The translations under genes and the position numbers were made by a program. Shown one piece after another: positions 35,078 to 43,784 of a stretch of 64,000 nt of DNA (position 1 is its first letter; each line of letters begins with the position of its first letter). The notes under the pieces were generated by a model. That model saw nothing but the letters and a program-made list of their open reading frames with translations, searched no databases and was not told where the DNA came from. Origin of the DNA: Allosphingosinicella vermicomposti (GTDB lineage: Bacteria; Pseudomonadota; Alphaproteobacteria; Sphingomonadales; Sphingomonadaceae); assembly GCF_003012815.1 (NCBI RefSeq), contig NZ_PXYJ01000001.1, positions 434,001-498,000 on the forward strand. Reading direction: 5' to 3'.

Positions 35078-35136
35078 AGAGCGGCCGAAAATCCTAACCT
35101 TGGATATAGTTTTTCTCCCACAAGGTTAGCCGCTCT
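35078..35136 (+). terminator. Stem-loop before the major pilin gene
   Basis: Nested inverted repeats, AGAGCGGC/GCCGCTCT (35078-35085, 35129-35136) outside and CTAACCTTG/CAAGGTTAG (35094-35102, 35121-35129) inside, are followed by TTTTC. It may end transcripts of the minor-subunit genes. Confidence 0.6.
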
Positions 35137-35233
35137 TTTCGCCTTCCGCTAAATATCTGGCAGCGATCTCCCAAGGCATAAGCAGGGCATCGGAGCAACG
35201 ATGCTCCACCAAGATTACTCAGGAGACTACGCC

Positions 35234-35791
35234 ATGAAGAAGATCGCTCTCGCCACCGTCGCCGCTCTCGCCGCTTTCGCCGCTCAGCCCGCTTTCGCCC
35301 AGGCCGCCGGCACCGTCGACATCACCGGCAGCGTTGCCGCAAAGTGCACCGCCGTCACGCCGATCAGCGGCACGATCACGCTCGGCGAACTTGCCAAGTC
35401 GACCGGCACTGTGGACAGCGGCTTCGGTTCCAACACCGGCGGCCTTTCCCGCCAGTTCACCATCCGCTGCAACGGCGCCAACCCGCAGCTTTCGGTGAAT
35501 GCCAAGGCACTGACGAACGCCGCCGTGACGACCGCCAGCCTTGGCTACACCAACCAGGTGAACTACACCGCGACGCTGACCGCGGTTGGCGCCAAGGGCG
35601 GCACCGCGACGGTGACCGACCTGACGAGCAGCCAGGGTGCGACCACCGGCCTCCTCGGTGATCGCTTGGCCTCGGCTTCGAACAACGTAACGCTCGCCAT
35701 CTCCAACGGCCAGACTTCGGACAGCACCGCGATCCTGGAAGCGGGCAGCTACGCCGGTTCGGTCGACGTCATCATCTCGCCGGCGGCGTAA
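35234..35791 (+). CDS. Major pilin subunit (spore coat U/Csu-type)
   Basis: A 185-residue exported protein: signal peptide MKKIALATVAALAAFAAQPA ending FAQA, then GTVDITGSVAAKC, a serine/threonine/alanine-rich beta domain with a second cysteine in FTIRCNGANPQ, and the C-terminal SYAGSVDVIISPAA strand. AGGAG is well placed before 35234. It has its own strong leader, including a small GGAGCA/TGCTCC hairpin, and is bracketed by stem-loops at 35078-35136 and 35829-35857. Both features fit an abundant structural subunit. The codons are notably C-ending, consistent with high expression. Confidence 0.85.
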   Translation: MKKIALATVAALAAFAAQPAFAQAAGTVDITGSVAAKCTAVTPISGTITLGELAKSTGTVDSGFGSNTGGLSRQFTIRCNGANPQLSVNAKALTNAAVTTASLGYTNQVNYTATLTAVGAKGGTATVTDLTSSQGATTGLLGDRLASASNNVTLAISNGQTSDSTAILEAGSYAGSVDVIISPAA

Positions 35792-35828
35792 CAAATCTCG
35801 CAACCAGAACGGTTGCAAAAGATTATAG

Positions 35829-35857
35829 ATTGGCGGGCATCAATGGTGCCCGCCAAT
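35829..35857 (+). terminator. Attenuator-like stem-loop after the major pilin
   Basis: ATTGGCGGGCA (35829-35839) pairs perfectly with TGCCCGCCAAT (35847-35857) over a 7-base loop, preceded by a smaller GCAACC/GGTTGC hairpin (35800-35816). With little U tract, it may be a partial terminator or mRNA 3' stabiliser between pilin and chaperone. Confidence 0.65.
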
Positions 35858-35910
35858 TGCTGTTTCGGACAGGCCCCGCCATGATAGGCCGCCAGCCGGG
35901 AGGATTGCGT

Positions 35911-36669
35911 GTGAAGGCGTTGCTTAAGAAAGTACCGATCTGGGCCGCGATCCTGTTCGCCGCCCTGGGAATTTCATCGATCGTCTATGCGATGACCGTC
36001 CAGCCGGTCGTCATCGATCTCACCACCGGCGGACGCGGCATGAGCCAGGTTCTTACGGTCGAGAACACGTTCGACAAGCCGTTGCCGGTCGAAATCCGGA
36101 TCGAAAGCCTGAAGCTCGATACGGACGGCGTTGCGCCTACGGGCCAGGATCCGGGCGATCTTGCCGTCTTCCCGCCGCAAGCGCTGATCCAGCCCGGCCA
36201 GCGGCAGACGTTCCGCGTCCAATATGTCGGCGCACCGACCCTCGACACCAGCCGCCATTATTATGTGACGGTGGCGCAGCTTCCCGTGAAGCTGGAAGAG
36301 GGGCAGTCGAACATCCAGCTCCTCTATAATTTCCAGGTTCTGGTGAGCGTTTCGCCGGATGGGCAAAAGCCCGCGCTCACCATCACCAAAACGGAAACCG
36401 CTACGAACGCGGAAGGAAAGCCGGTGCCCGCAATCACGGTGAGCAATCTCACCAAGGCGCATGGCTATCTGTCGCGCGGACGGTTGCGGATCGTGCAATA
36501 TGATGCGGGCGGCAAGGAAGTGTTCCGCCGTGCACTGTCGGGCCCCGAAATCCAGCAGACGGTCGGCTATGGGCTCGTCGGCGCTGGGCAGATCCGCCGG
36601 ATCGTCGTTCCTGTCGAGTTGCCGCAGCAAGGGGGGCGTATTGAGGCCGAGTTCACCCCGGAAAGCTAA
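35911..36669 (+). CDS. PapD-like pilus assembly chaperone
   Basis: A 252-residue periplasmic chaperone with signal peptide (KVPIWAAILFAALGISSIVYA) and the two immunoglobulin-like domains of the chaperone-usher class. Visible are VQPVVIDLTTGGRGMSQVLTV, RIESLKL, IQPGQRQTFRVQYVG and LSRGRLRIVQYDAGGKEVF. It donates a strand to nascent pilins and delivers them to the usher. GTG at 35911 has GGGAGG seven bases upstream; ATGs at 35830 and 35881 give non-signal leaders. The usher gene starts 10 bases after its stop. Confidence 0.9.
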   Translation: MKALLKKVPIWAAILFAALGISSIVYAMTVQPVVIDLTTGGRGMSQVLTVENTFDKPLPVEIRIESLKLDTDGVAPTGQDPGDLAVFPPQALIQPGQRQTFRVQYVGAPTLDTSRHYYVTVAQLPVKLEEGQSNIQLLYNFQVLVSVSPDGQKPALTITKTETATNAEGKPVPAITVSNLTKAHGYLSRGRLRIVQYDAGGKEVFRRALSGPEIQQTVGYGLVGAGQIRRIVVPVELPQQGGRIEAEFTPES

Positions 36670-36679
36670 GGCGTCGGGG

Positions 36680-39151
36680 ATGAAAGGGCGGCTCGCGGTC
36701 TCCGCCGCGTTCGTTCTTTTCAATCCGTCTTTGGCATCAGGGCAGGGGGCGCCGTCCGCTGCCACGGTGGAGATCGCGCCCGATCCGCAAGCCGCTGGGC
36801 AGCTCAATCCGACGGGCAAGCCGGTTGTGCTGACCGCGCCCGTGATGGACGGATCGACCTATCTTGGCGATGCGACGATCACGATCGAGGCGGATGAGCG
36901 GGTGCATTTTTCCGCGCGGCGCCTGCTCGATCTGCTCAAGAACCGCGTGGATGCCGGCGCGCTTCAGACGCTGGAGAGCGCCGTCGCCGGGGGACGTCCG
37001 CTGACCGCGAGCGAATTTCAACGGGCGGGCATCCTCATCCGCTACAATCCGCAAGCGCTCGAGCTGCAATTGGACATCGCGCCGGGCAGCCGGGCGTCGC
37101 GCTCGCTTGCCCTGTCCGACATTGACGACGGTCCGACGGGCAGCTTCATCGCGCCCGCCGATTATAGCGCCTATGTCAGCGTGCGCGGATCGCTCGATTA
37201 TGTGCATCAGGGCGCGGATCGCGGCTTGGACCTCCCGGTCATCTTCATCGACGGCGCGGCGCGTGTTCGCGGAATCGTTATCGAGTCGGAAGCCAATTAC
37301 CAGCCGGGTGCGCGCGATGCGGATTTCCAGCGGCGCGGCACGCGGGCCGTTTACGACGATCAGGACAGGCTCATGCGCTGGAGCGCGGGCGACCTGCTGA
37401 CACTTGGCCGGGGCTTTCAATCGGCACCGGAAATTGCGGGCCTTGCCCTCTATCGCTCCTACAGCGTGCTTGAGCCGCAGGCGATCATTCGGCCGCGCGG
37501 CGACCGGAGTTTTCGCCTTGATCGCCGGTCGAGCGTGGAGGTGAGCGTCAACAATCAGATCGTGCGGCGGATCGAGCTCGATCCCGGCAGCTATGATCTG
37601 CGCGACTTTCCTTTCACCCAAGGTGCGAACGATATCCGCCTGACGATCACTGACGATGCCGGACGATCCGAGACGGTGCGCTACAATATCTTCCTCGATC
37701 AGGCGCAGCTGGCGAGGGGGCTGAGCGAATTCGGCCTTTATGCCGGTGTCATCGCGCCGCTGGGACGGAATGGGCCGCGTTACAGCGACGATCTTGCCTT
37801 CACAGGCTTCTACCGGCGGGGGATGAGCGACACGTTGACCCTTGGCGCGAACGTCCAGGTTGACCCTTATGGCTGGATGGGTGGGCCCGAAGCGGTGCTT
37901 GCGACGCCCATCGGCTCCTTTGCGGGGTTCCTCGCCGCGTCGCAGGTTGAGGGTTATGGCAAAGGCTGGGCGTCGATCCTGACATTCCAGCGGCCGGTCC
38001 TCCGCGCCAATGGGCTATCGAACAGTTTTTCCCTTTCCCTGGAAGCGAGGAGTCGGGACTTCGGGCCGATCGGCACTTTGCGGCCGTTCAATCCCTTCGT
38101 TTATGAAATTGGCGGGGGCTACAGCCGGTCGATCAACGAAGACATCTATGCAGGGGTCGATGCACGTTATTCCAAGGGCCGGGGCGACCAACGCGATGTC
38201 GCCAGCCTGCGCGCGACGATGGGCTGGCGGATCAATGCGGCCCTGAACTTCACCGGTGACGCGCGCTATGAACGGGATGCGTTCGGCACCGAGGTCGGCG
38301 CGTTCCTGTCGCTCACCTATCGCCTTGGCCGCTATTCCAGCCTGCGCGGCGATTACGACCCGCGGTTCAACCGGGCGCGCCTCACCTACCAGACCTATCG
38401 GGGGTCGGGCGTCGGCGCCTATAATTTCAATGCCGACATCGAGCGGAGCGATGGCGGCGTCGGCGCAACCGTCAACGCCAATTATTTCGCCAACCGCGCC
38501 GAATTGGGCTTCAGCCATTTCGGGACGTTCGATGGCGAGTTTGGGCCTTCGACCAGTCAGCGCTCCTCTCTCCGCTTCGGCACTGCTGTGGGAGTGGCGG
38601 ATGGCGCGGTGTCTTGGGGGAGGCCGGTTTATGACAGCTTTGCGGTGGTTCAGGCGCACCGCTCGCTGAAGGGCGCTGACGTCGTGCTGGACCCGAGCCC
38701 ATCGGGCGCCACGGCCCATACGGGGGCGCTTGGCACTGCCCTCTATTCTAGCCTGACCAGCTATAGCGAGCGCTCGATTACGGTGGACGCGCCTGCGGCG
38801 CCGACCGGTGCAGATTTAGGGCAGGGCGCTTTCCGCCTGTTCCCGCCTTATCGCGCGGGGTACAAATTGACGGTGGGGTCGGATTATTCGGTGACGGTGG
38901 TCGGGCGTCTTGTCACGCGGGATGGCTCCCCGGTCAGCCTCGTTGCGGGCACTGCGACGGAATTGGCCCAGCCGGATCGTGAGCCGGTTACGTTGTTCAC
39001 GAATGGTGACGGGCGCTTCGGTGCCACCGGCCTGGCGCCGGGGCGCTGGCGGATCGAGATGCTCGATCCGGACCGGAGCATATTTGAAATCGAGATCGCT
39101 GATGAGGCTGAGGGGGTTATTCAGCTCGGCGAGGTGCGCCCTTCGAGCTGA
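36680..39151 (+). CDS. Outer-membrane pilus usher (archaic FimD/CsuD type)
   Basis: An 823-residue usher with signal peptide (MKGRLAVSAAFVLFNPSLASG), an N-terminal domain, a large beta-barrel region and the plug segment around RRSSVEVSVNNQIVRRIELD and GSYDLRDFPFTQGANDIRLT. C-terminal Ig-like domains end the protein, with the late GVGATVNANY and SLVAGTATELAQPD parts. It secretes and polymerises pilin subunits delivered by the preceding chaperone. The true start is 36680; upstream sequence in this frame overlaps the chaperone gene and is not family-like. The cluster has no obvious regulator. Confidence 0.92.
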   Translation: MKGRLAVSAAFVLFNPSLASGQGAPSAATVEIAPDPQAAGQLNPTGKPVVLTAPVMDGSTYLGDATITIEADERVHFSARRLLDLLKNRVDAGALQTLESAVAGGRPLTASEFQRAGILIRYNPQALELQLDIAPGSRASRSLALSDIDDGPTGSFIAPADYSAYVSVRGSLDYVHQGADRGLDLPVIFIDGAARVRGIVIESEANYQPGARDADFQRRGTRAVYDDQDRLMRWSAGDLLTLGRGFQSAPEIAGLALYRSYSVLEPQAIIRPRGDRSFRLDRRSSVEVSVNNQIVRRIELDPGSYDLRDFPFTQGANDIRLTITDDAGRSETVRYNIFLDQAQLARGLSEFGLYAGVIAPLGRNGPRYSDDLAFTGFYRRGMSDTLTLGANVQVDPYGWMGGPEAVLATPIGSFAGFLAASQVEGYGKGWASILTFQRPVLRANGLSNSFSLSLEARSRDFGPIGTLRPFNPFVYEIGGGYSRSINEDIYAGVDARYSKGRGDQRDVASLRATMGWRINAALNFTGDARYERDAFGTEVGAFLSLTYRLGRYSSLRGDYDPRFNRARLTYQTYRGSGVGAYNFNADIERSDGGVGATVNANYFANRAELGFSHFGTFDGEFGPSTSQRSSLRFGTAVGVADGAVSWGRPVYDSFAVVQAHRSLKGADVVLDPSPSGATAHTGALGTALYSSLTSYSERSITVDAPAAPTGADLGQGAFRLFPPYRAGYKLTVGSDYSVTVVGRLVTRDGSPVSLVAGTATELAQPDREPVTLFTNGDGRFGATGLAPGRWRIEMLDPDRSIFEIEIADEAEGVIQLGEVRPSS

Positions 39152-39216
39152 TTTCTTCTAAAGGCGACCATTTCACCCCGCTAGGGCTGGTGACGCAGCC
39201 CGGTTCCAGCTGGTTC

Positions 39217-39246
39217 CGTCCTTCGACAGGCTCAGGACTAGCGGGG
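39217..39246. repeat. Short palindromic repeat, family A
   Basis: CCGTCCTTCGACAGGCTCAG with GACTAGCGGG; a fragment of the opposite orientation (CCGCTAGGGCT) is at 39178-39188. It lies in the convergent gap between usher and autotransporter. Confidence 0.75.
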
Positions 39247-39256
39247 GTGGGTAGGC

Positions 39257-39283
39257 GGAGGCGGAGCAGGTTACTCCGCCTCC
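39257..39283 (-). terminator. Stem-loop after the autotransporter gene
   Basis: A perfect 10-bp stem, GGAGGCGGAG/CTCCGCCTCC, with a 7-base loop lies just past the autotransporter stop. It has no U tract, so termination efficiency is uncertain. Confidence 0.6.
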
Positions 39284-39290
39284 AAGCCAT

Positions 39291-42200
39291 TTAGAAGGCC
39301 GCGTTCAGGCCGATGCGGAAGGCGACGGCTGCGTGGCCTTGCTGTTCTTCCGCGCTGAATTCGCCGCCAAGGCGGAAGATCTGCGTGCCGCCGGCGAGGC
39401 GGAGGCGGCCGATCCAACCGCTCTTGCGGTCTTCGGCACGAAGCACGAAATCGTCGCCTTCCGCGAAGCGGGCCGTGGTCGTGCCAAGCTCGCCCGCGAT
39501 GATCTGACGGCGTCCGGCTTCCGCTTCCAGGCGCAACCAGGTGCCCTGCGGATCCATGCTGCCGAAATCATAGCCGACGACCATCGAGCCCGTGGCTGCG
39601 AGTTCGTCGCCCGTGCGCTTGTCGACGCTGAGGTTGAAGGCGTCGCCGCCGCCATTTTCCTCATAATCGCCTTCCGACAGGCGATAATAATCGATCGCCG
39701 CAGTCGGACGGAAGCTCAGGCGTCCCGACTGGATTTCATAAGAAGCGCCCGCCGTTCCCGAAAAGAGCGTACCGTTCCAATCCGCTTCGGCCGTGCGGGT
39801 GACCGTCTGGCTGCCGGCAGTGCCGATGAACCGGCGGAAGCCTTCGAACTTAATGAAGGCGCCCGACGCCCGCGCATAGGCCTGAAGCGGCCCGAAATCG
39901 CCGCGCCAATAGCCGGCCAGTTCGAACTGGTTGGTATCGACCTGATTGTCATTGCCGCCAAAGGCGTCCTTGCCGAGCAGATAGCCGAAGGATGCGCCGA
40001 CCACGTTCCCTTCGGACAGTTCCTTTTCGGCCCCTGCCGCGGCACCCCAGCCGCTGACGTCATATTCGGACGTGTCGCCGATATCCTTGCTCGTGCCCCA
40101 GACAACCTGCGACACCCAGACGCCCGGGCGTCCGTCCGGTGCGACCGGGATGCGGCGATCCTGCAGCATCCGCGCCGTCGCACGCGAGGCCTGCGTGACG
40201 GTTTCGAACGTGCCGCCAGCATGTTCGGGAAGGAGCTGGCGATAAGCGGCGTCGAACGCGCCCTGCTCGCCGATGCCGAGGAACACGTCGGCCACCTGCT
40301 CGTCGCTGTCGAGCGCGTCGAAGATCGCGTCATAAGCGGCGGCTTCCGACGCGTTGAACTGAAGCTCGCTTGCCGTCTTGCGGCGGATGTTAAGCGCCAC
40401 GGTATCGGTCGTTTCGTTGGCGGTGACCGATCCGGCGTAGAGGTAGGGAAGGGTCGCCGTGTCGGCGCTGATGTTGGCGCCGCCGGTCAGCGATCCTGCA
40501 CGCAAAACCGTGAAGGTGCCTTCCGAATCCGCGATGCGGCTCAACGTGACCGAGATGCGGCTGTTCGTGCCGAAGCTTGCCGCGCCCGCCACGTCATACA
40601 ATGTGTTGTTGCCGCTGACCGGATCGAGCGTGACCGCAAGGGTGGAATTCGCGCCCATGGTGAGCGAGCCGATATCGACCTCCCCCACATTGGTTGCGCC
40701 AAAGCGGCCGCCATCGACAGTGATTGCCGCCGAACCGGCATTGCTGATCCGGCCGGTGAAGCTGGACGTGCCGGCCAGCGTCATCGTGTCGGCGCCGCCG
40801 CCAAAATTGATGTCCCCGGCAAAGCGCGAGGTTCCGGCCATGGTGATCGTATCGACACCAGCGCCAAAGGTCGCGTTGCCGGTATAGGCGGCATCGCCCG
40901 AAAGCGCGAGGCGGTTGGCCCCCGCGCCGAAGGTGGTGTTGCCGGTGACGGTGCCGTCGGCAATGTCGAATACATCGTCGCCGCCGCCGAAGCGGACGTT
41001 ACCGATGATCTGCGGCGCGTTGCCGGTGGTGACGGCATTCTGGCGGATGGTGACGCCGGTGCCGTTGAGGCTGACGTCGATCGCATTGGTGCGATCCGCG
41101 TCGAGCGCGGCACCAGTTGCGGCGATCGTGCCCGTATTTTCGATAAGGTCGAGGCCGCCGGAGCGATCGACGATCGCGCTGGCAATGCCGCCCGTGCCGC
41201 TGACCGCGCCGCGGATGACGCCGCTATTAGTGATCCGGTTGACGGTCGCACCGGCTTCGATCGCCAAGCCTTCAGCGCGTGTCGAGCTTTCCGCTCCACC
41301 CGCAGACCCGCTGAGGAGGCCCGATACGCTGACCGTGTCGACTGTGGCACCAGACCCGATGTTGAGCGCCGTCGCGCTGCGATCGAACGACTCCGCGTTG
41401 ACGCTCGCGCCGATCGTCATTCCTCCAGCGACTGTCACGTCGCCGCCCAAGCCCCCGATCTGGATCGCGGTGGAGGTGACGCCGCTGTAAACGCCATCCG
41501 ATTTCACTGTGCCGTTGATGACAATACCATGGCCCGAAGCGTGGCCGGTTACCGCGCCTACCGCGATATCTTCGGTCGCGGACCCGATGCGGATGGCCGG
41601 TGCCGATCCGAAGGTCGAGATATTCGCGGCGCCTTCGTCCTTATCCTTGATGCCGTCATTGTCTTCGTCTTTGTCTGTCGTGCCGGGCGCAACGGCAAAG
41701 ATGATGCCGCCCGAAACATTGCCGCGAATATCGACGGCCGGTCCGCCCTGGAGCAGGTCGTCGGCATCGAGTGCGTTGAGTGCCGCGGTCGTGGTCGGTC
41801 GGCTGTTGGAGCGATAGCCCGAACTCGAGATCGCTCCCTGGATTTCGAGCGTCCCGGTGATGTCGCCAAGCATCTGGGCGCCGACAGCATTGGCGCCCTT
41901 CACGGTGATGGCGCCCGCAATCCGGGTGTTGCCGTTCAAGTCATTCGCACGGATGCCAACGCTGTCATTGCCGGTCACGTTGATCGTGCCGTTATTGATG
42001 AGGCGGCCGTTCAGTGTATTTTCGATGCTGATACCGGCCGAAGCATTACCTTCGATGGTGATCGTTCCGGAATTGGTGATGTTTCCGGTAAGGGGAGCGC
42101 CACCGCCCAAAACGCGGATCCCGTACCGGCCTGTCCCTTGCGCGAAGCCGCCGTCGAGATCGCCGTCCTTGTCGCTGTCGGTGCCCGTATAATCTTCGAT

Positions 42201-42533
42201 AATGGAAATCGTCGCGCCCGCGGCATTGTTGATTGTAGTCGCCGTCACGCCGGACGTGACGAGAATGCCGGTGGAATCGTTCACATTGTTGGTGCCGATC
42301 GTGGCCTCGTTCGTCACAGCATTATTGCTGTCCACGATCACAGCGCCGCCGCTCACCGTCGGGCGGACCGAGCCACCGGTGGCGATGCGAATGTCGCTCG
42401 CGGCACCGTTGTTTGCGGTGGACGTGGAAATCGATGTGGTGCGCGCGGTGGAGATCACCGTCTGGGCGGCGGCTGGCATCGCAACGGCGAGCGCAACCGG
42501 CGTGAGGCACGTGGCAGCAAGCAAATAACGCAT
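39291..42533 (-). CDS. Autotransporter (type Va) with beta-helix passenger
   Basis: A 1080-residue surface protein: signal peptide (MRYLLAATCLTPVALAVAMP ending AAAQ), a passenger of about 700 residues made of short repeated beta-helix turns (NSGTITIEGNASAGISIEN-like), and a C-terminal autotransporter barrel of about 270 residues ending RIGLNAAF. The passenger holds two acidic segments with Dx(D/N)xDG calcium-site spacing, residues 119-129 (DSDKDGDLDGG) and 287-300. Such barrels export their own passenger across the outer membrane. Ligand is unknown. A long opposite-strand frame here is a shadow, because the autotransporter has full domain logic. Confidence 0.92.
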   Translation of the reverse strand: MRYLLAATCLTPVALAVAMPAAAQTVISTARTTSISTSTANNGAASDIRIATGGSVRPTVSGGAVIVDSNNAVTNEATIGTNNVNDSTGILVTSGVTATTINNAAGATISIIEDYTGTDSDKDGDLDGGFAQGTGRYGIRVLGGGAPLTGNITNSGTITIEGNASAGISIENTLNGRLINNGTINVTGNDSVGIRANDLNGNTRIAGAITVKGANAVGAQMLGDITGTLEIQGAISSSGYRSNSRPTTTAALNALDADDLLQGGPAVDIRGNVSGGIIFAVAPGTTDKDEDNDGIKDKDEGAANISTFGSAPAIRIGSATEDIAVGAVTGHASGHGIVINGTVKSDGVYSGVTSTAIQIGGLGGDVTVAGGMTIGASVNAESFDRSATALNIGSGATVDTVSVSGLLSGSAGGAESSTRAEGLAIEAGATVNRITNSGVIRGAVSGTGGIASAIVDRSGGLDLIENTGTIAATGAALDADRTNAIDVSLNGTGVTIRQNAVTTGNAPQIIGNVRFGGGDDVFDIADGTVTGNTTFGAGANRLALSGDAAYTGNATFGAGVDTITMAGTSRFAGDINFGGGADTMTLAGTSSFTGRISNAGSAAITVDGGRFGATNVGEVDIGSLTMGANSTLAVTLDPVSGNNTLYDVAGAASFGTNSRISVTLSRIADSEGTFTVLRAGSLTGGANISADTATLPYLYAGSVTANETTDTVALNIRRKTASELQFNASEAAAYDAIFDALDSDEQVADVFLGIGEQGAFDAAYRQLLPEHAGGTFETVTQASRATARMLQDRRIPVAPDGRPGVWVSQVVWGTSKDIGDTSEYDVSGWGAAAGAEKELSEGNVVGASFGYLLGKDAFGGNDNQVDTNQFELAGYWRGDFGPLQAYARASGAFIKFEGFRRFIGTAGSQTVTRTAEADWNGTLFSGTAGASYEIQSGRLSFRPTAAIDYYRLSEGDYEENGGGDAFNLSVDKRTGDELAATGSMVVGYDFGSMDPQGTWLRLEAEAGRRQIIAGELGTTTARFAEGDDFVLRAEDRKSGWIGRLRLAGGTQIFRLGGEFSAEEQQGHAAVAFRIGLNAAF

Positions 42534-42741
42534 CTGGACTCAAACCCCTTCAAAGGCGGCAACTTCTTGCCGTTCGTGGCTGTTCAGCGATGTTCTGTGG
42601 ACGACGTGGGATTGAACCCAGAAAGAGCGTCCCCCCGGCTTAAGTTGCTTATCGCTGTCCCCTGTCGCGCGCAGCCATGCCAGATGCTGAGCGCCGAGGA
42701 AAGATGCCATTCCGAAATTGTGGCTCGTGAACCGGACCAGC
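42534..42741. other. Autotransporter upstream region
   Basis: No gene seen. A perfect CGGCAA/TTGCCG hairpin (loop CTTC) lies about 25 bases upstream of the autotransporter start, in its presumed mRNA leader, and AAGGGG serves as ribosome-binding site. Confidence 0.4.
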
Positions 42742-42829
42742 CGTCATTGCGAGGAGCGATACGACGAAGCAATTCATGGTTCTGGCAAGCACAGTTGGAT
42801 TGTTTCGCTTCGCTCGCAATGACGAGGGA
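42742..42829. repeat. Inverted repeat element (family F)
   Basis: CGTCATTGCGAGGAGCGATA at the left and CGCTTCGCTCGCAATGACGA at the right are inverted, with about 25 bases between. It ends four bases before the stop codon of the minus-strand HAD gene. It is unlike the other repeat families in the window. Confidence 0.75.
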
Positions 42830-42832
42830 AGA

Positions 42833-43306
42833 TTAGGACATCGGAAAATATTCGCGCAGGGCCATCAGCGTCTCATCGACGGTTCGGTGATGGATGAAAA
42901 TCCCGCCCGCTTCTTCCCACAGATGGCGGTGCTTCAGCGTGTCGTCGACCAGCACATCGCCTTCTTTCGCGTGATTGCGTTTGTTGACCGCCATGCAGGT
43001 GATGATGCGCGTGCCGGGGAAGTGTTCTGCAGCCCAGCGTTCCTTCTGCGGGGCAGCCCAATTGCCGCGCGGCAGGCCGGTGAGGATGATTGGATCGAGA
43101 TGGCGGACGGCTTCGAACAATGTCATCGCGCCCGGCATCGGGGGCAGGGTGCCGTAGAAATCCGGCGCGGCCGCGAGTTTCGCCCACATCTTCCCGATAT
43201 TATGCCGCCGCTCGAACTCGCGCGGGGAAGCGCCAAGGACGGACTTCGCACCCGCGTCAAAATCGGCCAGAACGCCGTCGCAGTCGAGGTAGAGCTGCCG
43301 GGTCAT
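42833..43306 (-). CDS. 5'(3')-deoxyribonucleotidase-like HAD phosphatase
   Basis: A 157-residue HAD-superfamily protein of the 5' nucleotidase NT5C type. Motif I is LYLDCDGVLADFD with both catalytic aspartates. LPPMPGAMTLFEAVRHL and the motif II threonine in IILTGLP follow, then a lysine in NKRNHAKEGDVLVDDT that combines motifs III and IV. Such enzymes dephosphorylate (deoxy)nucleoside monophosphates. The start codon overlaps the stop of the upstream gene (ATGA), tying it to a protein with two HxT motifs. Substrate is inferred from the family. Confidence 0.87.
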   Translation of the reverse strand: MTRQLYLDCDGVLADFDAGAKSVLGASPREFERRHNIGKMWAKLAAAPDFYGTLPPMPGAMTLFEAVRHLDPIILTGLPRGNWAAPQKERWAAEHFPGTRIITCMAVNKRNHAKEGDVLVDDTLKHRHLWEEAGGIFIHHRTVDETLMALREYFPMS

Positions 43307-43716
43307 GGAAAGCGTTTCGGCTGGAGCAGGATCGGCATGGGGAGCGCGATCGGCGCCCAGCCGAATGCCGCGATCACGTCGTTGCTTTCCCTGGCCCGCC
43401 TGCCTTCCGCCAGCGACCAGGTAATATGATAGGTGCTGCCGTCCGGCCTATCCGTGGTTCCATCGATCCGCACCACCAACGCCTCGACCCCCTTGCCGTC
43501 GTCGCTCCGCCCGACGATCTCGCCCTCCGTTTCCGAAGGAAGCCCGGCATCGCGGGAGGTGTGAGCCTTCAGGGTCACATGATCGGCGACCACTTCGCCA
43601 TATTTCGGCGGAAATTGTTGAAGGAGCTCCCGGCGCTGGCTGAGGTCGAGAGCCCAACCGATCACCATTTTCCCGTTGCCCGCCCGATCCGATGCTTCCT
43701 TCGCGTTCATTGTCAT
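43303..43716 (-). CDS. Possible 2H phosphoesterase-like protein
   Basis: A 137-residue protein of no named family that I know. Two hydrophobic-flanked HxT motifs stand out: HVT at residues 46-48 (VADHVTLKAH) and HIT at 97-99 (STYHITWSL), each at the end of a predicted strand. That is the hallmark of 2H phosphoesterases such as the cyclic phosphodiesterase domain of RNA ligases. Between them is VEALVVRIDG, a likely beta strand. Activity is inference. It overlaps the following nucleotidase gene by four bases, so the two products probably work on the same phosphorylated compound. It is divergent from a small charged-protein gene. Confidence 0.6.
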   Translation of the reverse strand: MTMNAKEASDRAGNGKMVIGWALDLSQRRELLQQFPPKYGEVVADHVTLKAHTSRDAGLPSETEGEIVGRSDDGKGVEALVVRIDGTTDRPDGSTYHITWSLAEGRRARESNDVIAAFGWAPIALPMPILLQPKRFP

Positions 43717-43784
43717 GGGTCATCCAATGCTGGTGCAAGCGGACCGGTTCCTCGCAGTGCGCGTTGTTGTTAGCGAAAGGAAGC

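Noticed and set aside
39333-42836. Opposite-strand open frame of more than 1100 codons across the autotransporter
   Set aside because: No signal peptide, domain or sensible composition; the minus-strand product has signal, beta-helix passenger and barrel. GC-rich codon bias leaves the antisense frame open.
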